From UBA1368 sp964563125 (GTDB lineage Bacteria; Bacillota; Syntrophomonadia; Syntrophomonadales; Syntrophomonadaceae), in NCBI GenBank assembly GCA_964563125.1, contig CAZLVY010000029.1, forward strand, positions 1 to 24,863: a DNA stretch of 24,863 nt, in the 5' to 3' direction. Shown here piece after piece: positions 6,556-14,656 of the stretch. The notes under the pieces are model-generated. The model made no database searches and was not told where the DNA came from. It saw nothing but the letters and a program-made list of their open reading frames with translations. The first letter of the stretch is position 1; the number at the start of each line of letters is the position of its first letter. Position numbers and translations under genes: made by a program.

Positions 6556-8616
6556 ATGAAAACCGACCAGTTGAAGTTCAGATTAAAGATTTTTGCCTTT
6601 ATCGCTATTGGGCTTTTAACCATTCTGATATTTAAATTAGCAGTTGTTCAATTGTTTAATAATGATATATACCAAACTCAGGCTAAGGAGAACAGCATTC
6701 GTTTAGTCTCAATCAAAGCCCCCCGGGGTGAGATATATACTAATGACGGTCAAGTGCTGGCCGCCAATGAGTTAGTTTATAATTTAAGCTTGAATTCCCT
6801 TGGAATTGATAACGAGGAAGAAGTTATTGAGCGATTAGTAAATCTGCTAAAAAAGGATTACCCGGAAATTTCTGCCGAAGTAATTCTTGAAAAACTGGAA
6901 GTGCAAAAATACAGGTTGTTTGAGCTGGTAATCATCATCAGGGATATACCATGGGATTTAGTCGTCAAACTGGAAGAAAACCGCCAGGAGTTACCGGGGG
7001 TTACAATTACAGTAGAACCGTTGCGGTACTATCCGCAAGGACCACTGGCAGGGCATGCGTTGGGCTATATTCATTCGATTAATCCGGAAGAGATTGCTGC
7101 TCAAAAAGAGGGAAAAGAATATGACATTAATAGTTTAATAGGGAAATCCGGGATTGAAAAGCAATACGAATCGTATTTGCGCGGTATTGATGGTGCCCGT
7201 CGGGTTGAAGTTGATGCCAAAGGTCATCCTATAAGGGAGTTAGTAACATTAGAGCCTCAAGCAGGTGATAATATCCGTCTTACTATTGATATGGATTTAC
7301 AAAAGGTTTTACAGAAAAGCATGGAAGACGTATTAGCGCAGTTGCAGACCCAATATCCGAAAGCCAAAGTTGGTTCAGTAGTAGTTATAGATGTTAAAAC
7401 CGGCGGAATTCTGGCCATGCACAGTGCACCTGATATGTATCCGGATGATTGGAAGGGGGATATCAGCAGCAATCGTGCGGCCTATTATTATCCTCAAGGG
7501 GCTTATAATCCTATGGAGCCGGGGGGAGCGATGAACAGGGCTATACAGGTTACTTATCCCCCGGGTTCTACCTTTAAACCCATAACAGGTATGGCAGCGC
7601 TTGAAAGCGGCAACATGAATTCCCTTAATGATTATGTTACATGCCAGGGGCATTATTGGATTGCACCTTATATCAGATGCTGGCAGGTGCATGGTAATGT
7701 GAACTATTATTCAGCAATGGCGGGTTCTTGTAATACCTATTTCCAGGAGATGGGAAGACGCGCTGGTGAAGGTGAAATAATAAGAGTAGCTGGGCAATTC
7801 GGGCTGGGTTCAAAAACTGGTCTGGATATCCCATACGAGGTTTCGGGGCTTTTACCTACTCCGGAATGGAAGAAAGAAATTAATGCTTTACTTATAGATA
7901 AGAAATATGAAGCTTTGCGAGAACAACTTGAGGATAAATATGCAGACTATGAAAAAAACACTGTTGATGAAAAAGAGAAAAACAGATTAGCTCAACAGAA
8001 GAAGAATGAGAAAGCCAAATTGGAAGCGCAATATCAGATAGATTATAATTTCGATACAAAATGGCAGGCTTTTGATACATTTAATATGTCTATGGGGCAG
8101 GGTAATAATGACTATACAGTAATGCAATTGGCTAATTATACAGCTGCAATAGCCAATGGGGGCAAATTAATGAAACCACACCTGGCCAGTAAAATAACTG
8201 ATGCCCAAGGAAATATTATAAAAGAATTTAAACCAGAAATAGTGAGAAAACCAGATGTATCCAGTTTAAGCATTGCCGAAACCAAAAGAGCTATGCTGCA
8301 AGTAACACTGCCAGGAGGAACTGCCCACTATCTGTTTGCGAATTTTCCGGAGAATATACAAGTAGGAGCTAAAACTGGAACCTCTCAAACAGGTAGAATC
8401 GGTGATAATGTTATGAAAGAATTCCATGGTACCTTTATAGCTTTTGCTCCTTATGACAACCCGCAAATAGCTTTTGCCGGTATAATTGAATACGGGCAAA
8501 GCGGCAGCGGATCAGCAGGGTATATTGCCCGTGATGTTTTCGAGCATTATTTCGGAATTAAAGACCATCTAGCCGAGGATGCCGAAAGTAAATTGTCGAT
8601 TCATCATGGCGAATAA
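6556..8616 (+). CDS. mrdA: Penicillin-binding protein 2 (elongation transpeptidase)
   Basis: This class B PBP crosslinks peptidoglycan during lateral wall growth, with RodA as its glycosyltransferase partner. It has one N-terminal membrane anchor (about residues 10-30), a pedestal domain with 'APRGEIYTNDGQVLA', and a transpeptidase domain with all three active-site motifs: S338-T-F-K341, S391-C-N393 and K606-T-G608. At 686 residues it is longer than many relatives. Part of the excess is a lysine/glutamate-rich, probably coiled-coil insertion at about residues 440-497, between the SxN and KTG motifs, after 'GLLPTPEW' and before 'FNMSMGQG'. It starts at ATG 6556, 1 base after mreD. A strong terminator follows, so it closes the mre operon. 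Confidence 0.97.
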   Translation: MKTDQLKFRLKIFAFIAIGLLTILIFKLAVVQLFNNDIYQTQAKENSIRLVSIKAPRGEIYTNDGQVLAANELVYNLSLNSLGIDNEEEVIERLVNLLKKDYPEISAEVILEKLEVQKYRLFELVIIIRDIPWDLVVKLEENRQELPGVTITVEPLRYYPQGPLAGHALGYIHSINPEEIAAQKEGKEYDINSLIGKSGIEKQYESYLRGIDGARRVEVDAKGHPIRELVTLEPQAGDNIRLTIDMDLQKVLQKSMEDVLAQLQTQYPKAKVGSVVVIDVKTGGILAMHSAPDMYPDDWKGDISSNRAAYYYPQGAYNPMEPGGAMNRAIQVTYPPGSTFKPITGMAALESGNMNSLNDYVTCQGHYWIAPYIRCWQVHGNVNYYSAMAGSCNTYFQEMGRRAGEGEIIRVAGQFGLGSKTGLDIPYEVSGLLPTPEWKKEINALLIDKKYEALREQLEDKYADYEKNTVDEKEKNRLAQQKKNEKAKLEAQYQIDYNFDTKWQAFDTFNMSMGQGNNDYTVMQLANYTAAIANGGKLMKPHLASKITDAQGNIIKEFKPEIVRKPDVSSLSIAETKRAMLQVTLPGGTAHYLFANFPENIQVGAKTGTSQTGRIGDNVMKEFHGTFIAFAPYDNPQIAFAGIIEYGQSGSGSAGYIARDVFEHYFGIKDHLAEDAESKLSIHHGE

Positions 8617-8645
8617 TGCTATAAAATTTTTTAATTAAACGACCG

Positions 8646-8683
8646 AAATAGAGGAAATAACTAAAAGTTTCCTCTATTTTTTT
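8646..8683 (+). terminator. Intrinsic terminator of the mre-mrdA operon
   Basis: AAATAGAGGAAA (8646-8657) and TTTCCTCTATTT (8668-8679) form a perfect 12-bp stem with a 10-base loop, followed by a T-rich tail. It lies 29 bases after the PBP2 stop codon and separates the mre genes from the min genes. Confidence 0.9.
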
Positions 8684-8690
8684 CTTTTTC

Positions 8691-8718
8691 TTCAAAGGTA
8701 TAAAATGTAAATTATAGA
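8691..8718 (+). promoter_or_regulatory. Weak candidate promoter of minCDE
   Basis: TTCAAA (8691-8696), a 16-base spacer and TATAGA (8713-8718) lie between the terminator and minC; each box matches consensus at 4 of 6 positions. Because a strong terminator precedes the min genes, a promoter must exist in this short interval, but this exact assignment is uncertain. Confidence 0.3.
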
Positions 8719-8755
8719 ATGTTTTTCTAAGATGGTAGTGACAGGAGGCTATTAA

Positions 8756-9406
8756 GTGTCAAACAAAGCTTTAAATAACACTGCTGGCGAGATATTAATC
8801 GACCTGAAGGCCATGAGAAACTTTACCGAGATAAAGGCAGGTCTGGAAGAAAAAATAAGGATGATAGATGATTTCCTATTGGGAACAAGTGTTGTTATTG
8901 ATATTGGCAGGAAAGGGCTTAAGGGGAAACAAATCAGAGAATTGGAAGATCTGCTGCTCGATTATGGTTTCCATCTGAAAGATTTGATTTGCCTGGATGG
9001 GTTGACTCATGAAGACAAACCACAGGATTTTGTAACTGCTGAAGAAGCCAATATTATTGCTATGATGCCTGTATATGAAAATACTGCTTTGATTTGCCGG
9101 CATCTAAGGTCTGGACAAAAGGTATTTGTTGAGGGCAATATAGTTATTTTAGGTGACATAAATCCCGGGGCAGAAGTGATTGCAGGGGGCAACATTTTAG
9201 TAATGGGATCACTTAGGGGATTGGCCCATGCTGGAGCTTTTGGTGATGAGTCAGCTTTAATTGCAGCTTACAGGCTTAATCCAACTCAACTCCGTATAGC
9301 AAATCACATTACCCGTCCTCCTGATGGCGAGGTGATTGAGATTGCGACACCTGAACTGGCACGTATAAAGGCCGGAAAAGTAGTGATTGAGAAGTTAAAA
9401 ATATGA
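8756..9406 (+). CDS. minC: Septum site-determining protein MinC
   Basis: MinC blocks FtsZ ring assembly near the poles when recruited by MinD. The 216-residue protein has a divergent N-terminal FtsZ-inhibiting domain (about residues 1-100). Its C-terminal beta-helix domain is well conserved: 'RSGQKVFVEGNIVILGDINPGAEVIAGGNILVMGSLRG', about residues 119-156, then 'HAGA' and 'PTQLRIA'. The start is GTG at 8756 with ACAGGAGG about 7-14 bases upstream. minD follows after 14 bases with a good ribosome binding site. The N-terminal divergence is normal in this family. Confidence 0.96.
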   Translation: MSNKALNNTAGEILIDLKAMRNFTEIKAGLEEKIRMIDDFLLGTSVVIDIGRKGLKGKQIRELEDLLLDYGFHLKDLICLDGLTHEDKPQDFVTAEEANIIAMMPVYENTALICRHLRSGQKVFVEGNIVILGDINPGAEVIAGGNILVMGSLRGLAHAGAFGDESALIAAYRLNPTQLRIANHITRPPDGEVIEIATPELARIKAGKVVIEKLKI

Positions 9407-9420
9407 TGGGAGGCTAAGGA

Positions 9421-10218
9421 ATGAAAAGTACAGTATTAGTTATCACTTCAGGGAAGGGTGGTGTTGGTAAGACTACGACTACAGCAAACCTGGGGACTGC
9501 TCTGGCTATGATGGATAAAAGAGTAGTAATGGTTGATACTGACATTGGACTCCGCAATCTGGATGTGGTCTTGGGATTAGAAAATCGCATTGTTTTTGAT
9601 ATTGTAGATATAGTAAATGGAAATTGTAAATTACGTCAGGCTTTAATAAAAGATAAAAGATTTGAAACCCTATTTCTGTTGCCGGCAGCGCAAACTAAAG
9701 ATAAAAGTTCTGTAACTCCGCACCAAATGAAAAATTTAACTAATGAGCTGCGCAAAGATTTTGACTTCATTTTAGTTGATTGCCCGGCAGGTATTGAACA
9801 AGGTTTTCGTAATGCTATTGCTGGTGCTGATAGTGCTATTGTAGTAGCTACTCCTGAAATCTCTTCAGTTCGGGATGCTGACCGTATTGTTGGTCTTTTG
9901 GAAGCAGCGGGGTTATATGATTCACGCTTAATTATTAACCGCTTGCGCAGTAAAATGGTTAAAAACGGCGATATGATGGATGTCGATGATATTATTGACA
10001 TATTATCTATTCAACTGCTGGGCGTAGTTCCGGAAGATGAATCGATCGTAATATCTACTAATCGTGGCGAGCCTGCCGTAATGGAAGCATCATCACGGGC
10101 AGGGGCTGCCTACAAAAAAATTGCCCGCCGTTTAATCGGCGAAGATGTACCAATGTTTTCTCTTGAAGATGAAAAGATTCTGGATAAATTCCGTAAAATG
10201 CTTAAGATTGCCAGATAG
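9421..10218 (+). CDS. minD: Septum site-determining ATPase MinD
   Basis: MinD is a ParA-type ATPase that binds the membrane as an ATP dimer, recruits MinC and is released by MinE. The deviant Walker A 'GKGGVGKTTT' spans residues 11-20 with signature K12 and K17. 'VDTDIGLRNLDVVLGLENR' (about residues 38-56) is the diagnostic MinD segment, and Walker B 'FILVDCPAGIE' follows near residue 115. The C terminus 'EKILDKFRKMLKIAR' is an amphipathic membrane-targeting helix. The 265-residue length is typical. It starts at ATG 9421 behind GGGAGG. Confidence 0.98.
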   Translation: MKSTVLVITSGKGGVGKTTTTANLGTALAMMDKRVVMVDTDIGLRNLDVVLGLENRIVFDIVDIVNGNCKLRQALIKDKRFETLFLLPAAQTKDKSSVTPHQMKNLTNELRKDFDFILVDCPAGIEQGFRNAIAGADSAIVVATPEISSVRDADRIVGLLEAAGLYDSRLIINRLRSKMVKNGDMMDVDDIIDILSIQLLGVVPEDESIVISTNRGEPAVMEASSRAGAAYKKIARRLIGEDVPMFSLEDEKILDKFRKMLKIAR

Positions 10219-10230
10219 GGGGTATGAGTT

Positions 10231-10503
10231 TTGTTTGAATTATTAACCAGAGTTTTTGGCCGGGATAATAATGGCAGTAAAAATATTGCCAGGGAAAGAT
10301 TGCGGTTGGTACTAATTCATGACCGGGCTACTATATCTCCTGAAGTAATGCTCCTGCTCAAAGAAGACCTGATAACAGTTATCCGTGAATACCTGGAGAT
10401 AGATGAAGAAGCACTTAGTGTGAGCCTGGAAAATGACACAGATTCAGTAGCACTTGTTGCCAATATACCAATAAAAGGATTAAGAAGAGTCGCAAATGCA
10501 TAA
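10231..10503 (+). CDS. minE: Cell division topological specificity factor MinE
   Basis: MinE stimulates MinD ATPase and drives pole-to-pole oscillation. The 90-residue protein has the amphipathic N-terminal membrane-binding segment ('MFELLTRVFGR'), the MinD-contact region 'ARERLRLVLIHDRA' (about residues 20-33) and the C-terminal topological specificity domain ('EVMLLLKEDLITVIREYLEI'). The start is TTG at 10231 with GGGGG at 10218-10222. It is the last gene of minCDE and is followed at once by a strong terminator. Its presence separates this organism from Bacillus, which uses DivIVA/MinJ. Confidence 0.95.
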   Translation: MFELLTRVFGRDNNGSKNIARERLRLVLIHDRATISPEVMLLLKEDLITVIREYLEIDEEALSVSLENDTDSVALVANIPIKGLRRVANA

Positions 10504-10509
10504 ATACTG

Positions 10510-10537
10510 AACCCGGGTTAAGACACCCGGGTTTTTT
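10510..10537 (+). terminator. Intrinsic terminator of minCDE
   Basis: AACCCGGGT (10510-10518) and ACCCGGGTT (10525-10533) form a perfect 9-bp GC-rich stem with a 6-base loop, followed by T residues to 10537. It begins 7 bases after the minE stop codon. Confidence 0.95.
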
Positions 10538-10800
10538 ATAGTAAATATTTGCCTTTTAATTTAAAACGGGTAAGCACCTGAATTTGGTGCCCAACTGGGA
10601 AAGGCGGTTCATATACTAGATAAATTTATTGCTTTATGATAAGTCCCAAAAAATAGATTTTATAATATAAATTAACTTCCTTATAAGTAACTTTAGGGGA
10701 GTTTTTTGTGTGGTAATAGGATTATTTCTGGTATCATTAAGCTTATCATCTAAGATAATTTTAAACATGCACATCTTTTTGTTTAAACGGTTGGAGGTAA
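10538..10800 (+). other. Structured intergenic leader region before rodA
   Basis: This gap of about 300 bases between minE and rodA holds no credible gene. It contains a hairpin GCACC (10574-10578)/GGTGC (10586-10590), an adjacent possible hairpin around CCCAACTGGG (10590-10599) overlapping AACTG.../CGGTT, and an isolated TATAAT (10661-10666) without a good -35. It also has an intrinsic terminator (listed separately), a small inverted repeat TTATC/GATAA (10743-10758), and TTTAAAC (10760-10766)/GTTTAAA (10781-10787) just before the ribosome binding site GGAGG (about 10792-10796). The arrangement of hairpins, terminator and gene resembles a cis-regulatory leader or an independent small RNA. I recognise no known riboswitch class in it. 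Confidence 0.4.
10674..10707 (+). terminator. Intrinsic terminator or attenuator upstream of rodA
   Basis: AACTTCCTTA (10674-10683) pairs with TAGGGGAGTT (10694-10703), a 10-bp stem with two G-T wobbles and a 10-base loop, and the T run continues to 10707. It lies 100 bases before the rodA start and 137 bases after the minE terminator, so it is not needed to end minCDE. It either ends a short RNA made in between or attenuates rodA. Confidence 0.65.
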
Positions 10801-10806
10801 AACTTT

Positions 10807-11943
10807 TTGGAACTGAAAAGACTTAAATTTATAGATAAATCTTTTATATTAATATTATTCATAATTCTAGGGTTCGGACTTGTTGTTCTTTCCAGTGCAA
10901 CTAATTCATTAGCCAGCGATCCTGATTATTATGTAAAAAAGCAGATAGTAAATATAGTAATTGGTATAGTTTTGGCCAGCCTATTAGTATTTTTTGATTA
11001 TACCCAGTTTCGCCGCTACAGTAATTTTATTTACGTTATATGCCTGTTATCAATGATTGCAGTGCTTTTATTTGGTGAAGAGGCTAAAGGAAGTGCCCGG
11101 GCTATTAGTATAGGGGGGCTTCCCAGTATTCAGCCGGCCGAGTTTGCTAAAGTTTTCATAATTGTTACTTTTGCTGATTTTTTAATGAAAAGAAAAGATC
11201 AATTGAATAATTTAAAGCAGTTACTGCCTTGCTTTGCCTATATGGCGGTGCCGATATTTCTAGTTCTGCTGCAACCTGATTTAGGAACTGCTCTGGTGTT
11301 TGTAGCTATAACAGTAGTCATGCTTTATGTAGCCGGGGCCAATGCCAAACTCTTAACGCGCTTAATTGCTATCGGTGTTGTTGTGGTTACCTTAATGGTA
11401 TTTTTACATCTTCAGTTTGGAATGTGGCTGCCTATGGAAGATTATCAGGTTAAGCGTTTGACGGTGTTTGCTAATCCCTATGAAGATGGGCAGGGCGGCA
11501 GGGGATTAGGCTGGAATACTATCCAGTCACTTGTAGCTATTGGCTCAGGAGGACTAACCGGTAAAGGTTTATTTTCCGGCACCCAAGTGCAGCTGAATTT
11601 TTTACCCGAACATCATACTGATTTTATCTATGCTGTAATAGGTGAGGAATTAGGTTTTATCGGTGCGGCATTACTGATTTTGCTTTATGGAATACTAATA
11701 ATACGGGCAGTATATATAAGTTTTGATGCCAAAGATCTTTATGGCATATTAATAATTATGGGCATATTGGCGATGTGGCTATTCCATATATTTGAGAATA
11801 TAGGTATGTCAATTGGACTGATGCCTATCACAGGGATTCCACTGCCTTTTATTAGTTATGGCGGTAGTTCCATGATGGCAAATCTAATAGCAGTAGGAAT
11901 TATTTTAAGTATAAATATCAGAGGTAAAAAGCTGGTCTTCTAG
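10807..11943 (+). CDS. rodA: RodA peptidoglycan glycosyltransferase (SEDS family)
   Basis: RodA polymerises lipid II into glycan strands in the elongasome together with PBP2, MreC and MreD. The 378-residue protein has about ten membrane spans and the SEDS landmarks: 'LQPDLGTALVF' near residue 157, 'LPEHHTDFIYAVIGEELG' with the likely catalytic Asp272, and 'GIPLPFISYGGSS' near residue 345. The start is TTG at 10807 with TTGGAGGTAA about 10 bases upstream. It follows a structured leader and ends at a bidirectional terminator, so it is a single-gene unit. FtsW and SpoVE are paralogues; proximity to mre/PBP2 and sequence favour RodA. Confidence 0.93.
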   Translation: MELKRLKFIDKSFILILFIILGFGLVVLSSATNSLASDPDYYVKKQIVNIVIGIVLASLLVFFDYTQFRRYSNFIYVICLLSMIAVLLFGEEAKGSARAISIGGLPSIQPAEFAKVFIIVTFADFLMKRKDQLNNLKQLLPCFAYMAVPIFLVLLQPDLGTALVFVAITVVMLYVAGANAKLLTRLIAIGVVVVTLMVFLHLQFGMWLPMEDYQVKRLTVFANPYEDGQGGRGLGWNTIQSLVAIGSGGLTGKGLFSGTQVQLNFLPEHHTDFIYAVIGEELGFIGAALLILLYGILIIRAVYISFDAKDLYGILIIMGILAMWLFHIFENIGMSIGLMPITGIPLPFISYGGSSMMANLIAVGIILSINIRGKKLVF

Positions 11944-11951
11944 AAAGAGAA

Positions 11952-12025
11952 AAAACCCCGCTAATACTGTTCTGCACCTCCAAACATTAAACTTTTTTGT
12001 GGTGCACTTCATACAGCGGGGTTTT
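11952..12025. terminator. Bidirectional terminator between rodA and the nitronate monooxygenase gene
   Basis: AAAACCCCGCT (11952-11962) is the perfect complement of AGCGGGGTTTT (12015-12025). Inside it a second stem, TGCACC (11973-11978)/GGTGCA (12001-12006), stacks in the same arm. The A-run on one side and T-run on the other give U-tails in both directions. It lies directly between the two convergent stop codons. Confidence 0.9.
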
Positions 12026-12028
12026 GCT

Positions 12029-13000
12029 TTATTTAAAGCAAGACAGTTTATTAGTCAAAATTGCTTCGGCGTCACTTGCCATTGATTGAATCAGTTCTGC
12101 ACAGGTGGTTACTTCTTTGATTAAACCAATCGATTGACCTACCATTAAGGCGGCAGCGTCAACATCTCCATTGGCCCAGGCCAGTTTAGCTTTTTGCCCT
12201 GAAAGCAGAGGTATTATCTGACCTAAATCCCCGCCCTTTTCTTCAATTTCAAGAACCTGGGCGGCCAGATTATTTTTTAAGGCGCGGCCTTGCAGACCGA
12301 TAGATTTACAAATTAAAGTTGTTTCATGCTCTTCGCGATTGATAAGCTCTTGCCAAATGTTAGGGTGAACAGCGCACTCTTTGGTGGCAATAAAGCGGGT
12401 AGCCATCAAGACCCCTTCGGCACCCAGAGCCAAAGCGGCAGCAAAGTTACGGCCATCAACAATACCACCGGTTGATATTACTGGTATTTTTACACTTTCA
12501 GCTATGCGGGGCAATAAGACCATGGTAGTAACATCATCACTTAATGGGTGACCGCCTTCCTCAATACCTGCGGCAATTACTGCGTCATAGCCGTAACGTT
12601 CGATATTTTTAGCATGTCTTACGGCACCGACTTTATGCATCACCTTTACTCCTGCTTTATGAAGCATATCGAGGTATTTTGTGGCTGGTTTACCTGACAC
12701 TTCTATTACTTCCACTTTTTCATCTGCACACACTTTAAAGAAATCATCATAAGTTTCTTCCGTGAAACGCATAGAAGGAAGTAAGGTTATGTTTACGCCA
12801 ATTGGTTTTTTTGTCAATTCACGAGTCTTTTGAATGGCGGCTCTGAAATCTTCACCAGAATCGTAATTGCCGGCTGTAATGTTGCCCAATCCTCCGGCAT
12901 TGGAAATTGCTGCACATAATTCTGGTGTAGCAAGCCATAACATACCACCGCAGATAATTGGATATTCGATGCCGAACAGCTCAGTGATCCGTGTTTTCAT
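12029..13000 (-). CDS. FMN-dependent nitronate monooxygenase / FabK-like oxidoreductase
   Basis: This 323-residue TIM-barrel flavoprotein belongs to the nitronate monooxygenase (2-nitropropane dioxygenase)/enoyl-ACP reductase II family. Motifs seen: 'YPIICGGMLWLATPELCAAISNAGGLGNI' at the N terminus, 'GVNITLL', 'GIEEGGHPL' (about residues 165-173, with the family His), 'VISTGGIVDGRNFAAALALGAEGVLMATRF' (phosphate binding) and a helical C terminus. ATG at 13000 has a GGGGG ribosome binding site. It is the only minus-strand gene here and has its own promoter and a shared terminator. Whether it oxidises nitronates or reduces enoyl-ACP cannot be decided. No fatty-acid genes are adjacent, so FabK is not favoured. 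Confidence 0.85.
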   Translation of the reverse strand: MKTRITELFGIEYPIICGGMLWLATPELCAAISNAGGLGNITAGNYDSGEDFRAAIQKTRELTKKPIGVNITLLPSMRFTEETYDDFFKVCADEKVEVIEVSGKPATKYLDMLHKAGVKVMHKVGAVRHAKNIERYGYDAVIAAGIEEGGHPLSDDVTTMVLLPRIAESVKIPVISTGGIVDGRNFAAALALGAEGVLMATRFIATKECAVHPNIWQELINREEHETTLICKSIGLQGRALKNNLAAQVLEIEEKGGDLGQIIPLLSGQKAKLAWANGDVDAAALMVGQSIGLIKEVTTCAELIQSMASDAEAILTNKLSCFK

Positions 13001-13026
13001 ATTATAACCCCCTGATATTTTTATTA

Positions 13027-13054
13027 AGTATATATTACATGATTAGAATATCAA
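13027..13054 (-). promoter_or_regulatory. Sigma-A promoter of the nitronate monooxygenase gene
   Basis: On the minus strand TTGATA (13054-13049), a 16-base spacer and TATACT (13032-13027) each match consensus at 5 of 6 positions. The predicted start is about 20 bases before the ATG. The interval 13055-13185 must also hold the promoter of the divergent spoIVFA; I saw no convincing sigma-E type boxes there. Confidence 0.6.
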
Positions 13055-13185
13055 ATACAAAAACTTTTATTGGTTTATTTTAACAAATATTTCGCTTTTT
13101 ACAGACATAAAAGCAATGTGATTACTATATATTTTATAAACTGGTATGTATATTTGACCATGTTTAAGGAATTGAGGTGATGGAC

Positions 13186-13773
13186 ATGTTGGGAAGCTTT
13201 AGAATCAGAATGTTAGCCGTAATAATAATAGTAGCTTTAGTTGGAATATGTATAGAAAGCGGACATAGCAGCCGACAAATTGTGGAACCAACTATCAGAT
13301 ATATTCTTAAAGATTACGGCCTTAACAGCAAGATAAGTCTTTTTATAGAAAACCTGAAACCGGGTATAAGACCAGAGACAGTGCCGGTCACCAATACTTC
13401 TTCAGTATTGCAGATTCCCTGCAAATATTCAGCAGTTGAGCGCAATTACGGGTGGTATTTTAATCATGACAAACAGCAGCAGGAATTCTTACCCGGCGTT
13501 TACCTTAAGGTTGAAAACAATACTATAGTAAACCCAATTCTTACAGGCCAAGTCGAGCAAATCGGTAAAAATGATGAAGGCCGCACAATTCTAATTAAGC
13601 ATGATGACGATTTTTATTCATTATATGGCGGAATAAAAGAGGTCTTAGTCGATAAAAACGCATGGGTTGATAGCAGCACGGTATTAGGAAAAACTGGTGA
13701 TTTACTATATCTGGAGATTAGAAATAGTGATGGTCCGATCAACCCGCATAATTTAATAAATGCTGAAACATGA
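13186..13773 (+). CDS. spoIVFA: SpoIVFA-like protein (degenerate M23/LytM domain)
   Basis: SpoIVFA holds and inhibits the intramembrane protease SpoIVFB in the outer forespore membrane until a signal arrives. This 195-residue protein has one N-terminal transmembrane span (about residues 8-24) and a C-terminal LytM/M23-type beta domain ('ILTGQVEQIGKNDEGRTILIKHDDDFYSLYGG', then 'DLLYLEIRNSDGPINPHNLI'). The zinc-binding H-x3-D and H-x-H residues of active M23 peptidases are absent, as in SpoIVFA. Start: ATG 13186 is preferred because GAGG (13174-13177) lies 8 bases upstream; GTG 13177 or ATG 13180 are alternatives. It overlaps spoIVFB by 4 bases (ATGA), which supports the name. Confidence 0.8.
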   Translation: MLGSFRIRMLAVIIIVALVGICIESGHSSRQIVEPTIRYILKDYGLNSKISLFIENLKPGIRPETVPVTNTSSVLQIPCKYSAVERNYGWYFNHDKQQQEFLPGVYLKVENNTIVNPILTGQVEQIGKNDEGRTILIKHDDDFYSLYGGIKEVLVDKNAWVDSSTVLGKTGDLLYLEIRNSDGPINPHNLINAET

Positions 13774-14639
13774 GATTTGCAAGGATAGCCGGGGTTGACA
13801 TTAAATTTAATTTAATTTTCCTGCTGCTGGCTGTTTGTTATGGCTATTTTGGCTTGTTCTGGGAAGTAATAATAATTGTTTCTTCCGTGATCATTCATGA
13901 AGTTGCCCATACAATAATTGGGTTGCTGCTGGGAATCAAGGTAGTGGAAATTGAAATGTTTCCATTTGGCGGGCAGGCTAAGATAGAAAGTTTCCATGGA
14001 CTGGACCCTGACAAGGAAGTTTATGTGGCATTAGCCGGGCCCTTAAGTTCGCTGTCAATTGCAGCGCTTTTTTATTTTCTGCCACTTGCTGCCAGCACAA
14101 TATATCTGAATTTGTTAATAAATATAAATCTGGCTTTAGGCCTGTTTAATTTTTTACCTGTACTTCCTCTGGATGGCGGGCGCGTATTAAGAGCAATTCT
14201 TTCCAAAAAAATTGGTTTTAAAAAGGCCACCAAAACAGCGGCGCTTTTAGGTAAGATTGCCGGAGTATTAATGACTGCAGTTGGAATTTATTCTGCCTGG
14301 TTTTATTTCAGCGGAGCCAATCTGGTTATAATAGGAGTTATGCTCTTTTGGTCAGCTAATCAGGAAGGAAAAATGCTAATGTATTCGTTCATGCGTTTTC
14401 TGGTCAAAAAGAAAATTGAGCTATCAACTAAAGGCTTTTTACCTTCCCGGCAGATAGTAAGTTCCCCGGAGACCAAAATCAAAGATATACTGATTGAAAC
14501 TAAGCCTGCTTATTATATGATGGTAGTAGTTATTGATAAAAATCACGGGGTATTAGGTATTCTGAGTGAGGCTGAACTGATTGAACAGTTGCTGGAGAGA
14601 GGACCGTCAATAATGATTTCCGATTGTTTATCAATGTAG
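13770..14639 (+). CDS. spoIVFB: SpoIVFB-type site-2 intramembrane metalloprotease (M50B)
   Basis: SpoIVFB cleaves pro-sigma-K in the mother cell, releasing late mother-cell transcription. The zinc motif H43-E44-V45-A46-H47 sits in the second hydrophobic region, and the third ligand is probably Asp135 in 'LPVLPLDGGR'. These positions are close to H43/E44/H47/D137 known in Bacillus subtilis. The 289 residues comprise about six membrane spans and a C-terminal CBS-like regulatory part (about residues 215-289, 'SPETKIKDILIE'). It starts at ATG 13770, overlapping the spoIVFA stop codon. Its partner and position make the sporulation role likely. Confidence 0.92.
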   Translation: MRFARIAGVDIKFNLIFLLLAVCYGYFGLFWEVIIIVSSVIIHEVAHTIIGLLLGIKVVEIEMFPFGGQAKIESFHGLDPDKEVYVALAGPLSSLSIAALFYFLPLAASTIYLNLLININLALGLFNFLPVLPLDGGRVLRAILSKKIGFKKATKTAALLGKIAGVLMTAVGIYSAWFYFSGANLVIIGVMLFWSANQEGKMLMYSFMRFLVKKKIELSTKGFLPSRQIVSSPETKIKDILIETKPAYYMMVVVIDKNHGVLGILSEAELIEQLLERGPSIMISDCLSM

Positions 14640-14656
14640 GGTTATTTTTGTTAAGT

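Noticed and set aside
9636..10001. Minus-strand open frame of about 121 codons opposite minD
   Set aside because: The forward strand encodes conserved MinD motifs through the same bases; the reverse product resembles no family and has no start signal.
10560..10620. Possible tRNA or known riboswitch in the rodA leader
   Set aside because: No cloverleaf with acceptor and T-arm pairing can be drawn, and I could not match the conserved cores of riboswitch classes I know (c-di-GMP, ZTP, SAM, TPP, purine, cobalamin, preQ1).
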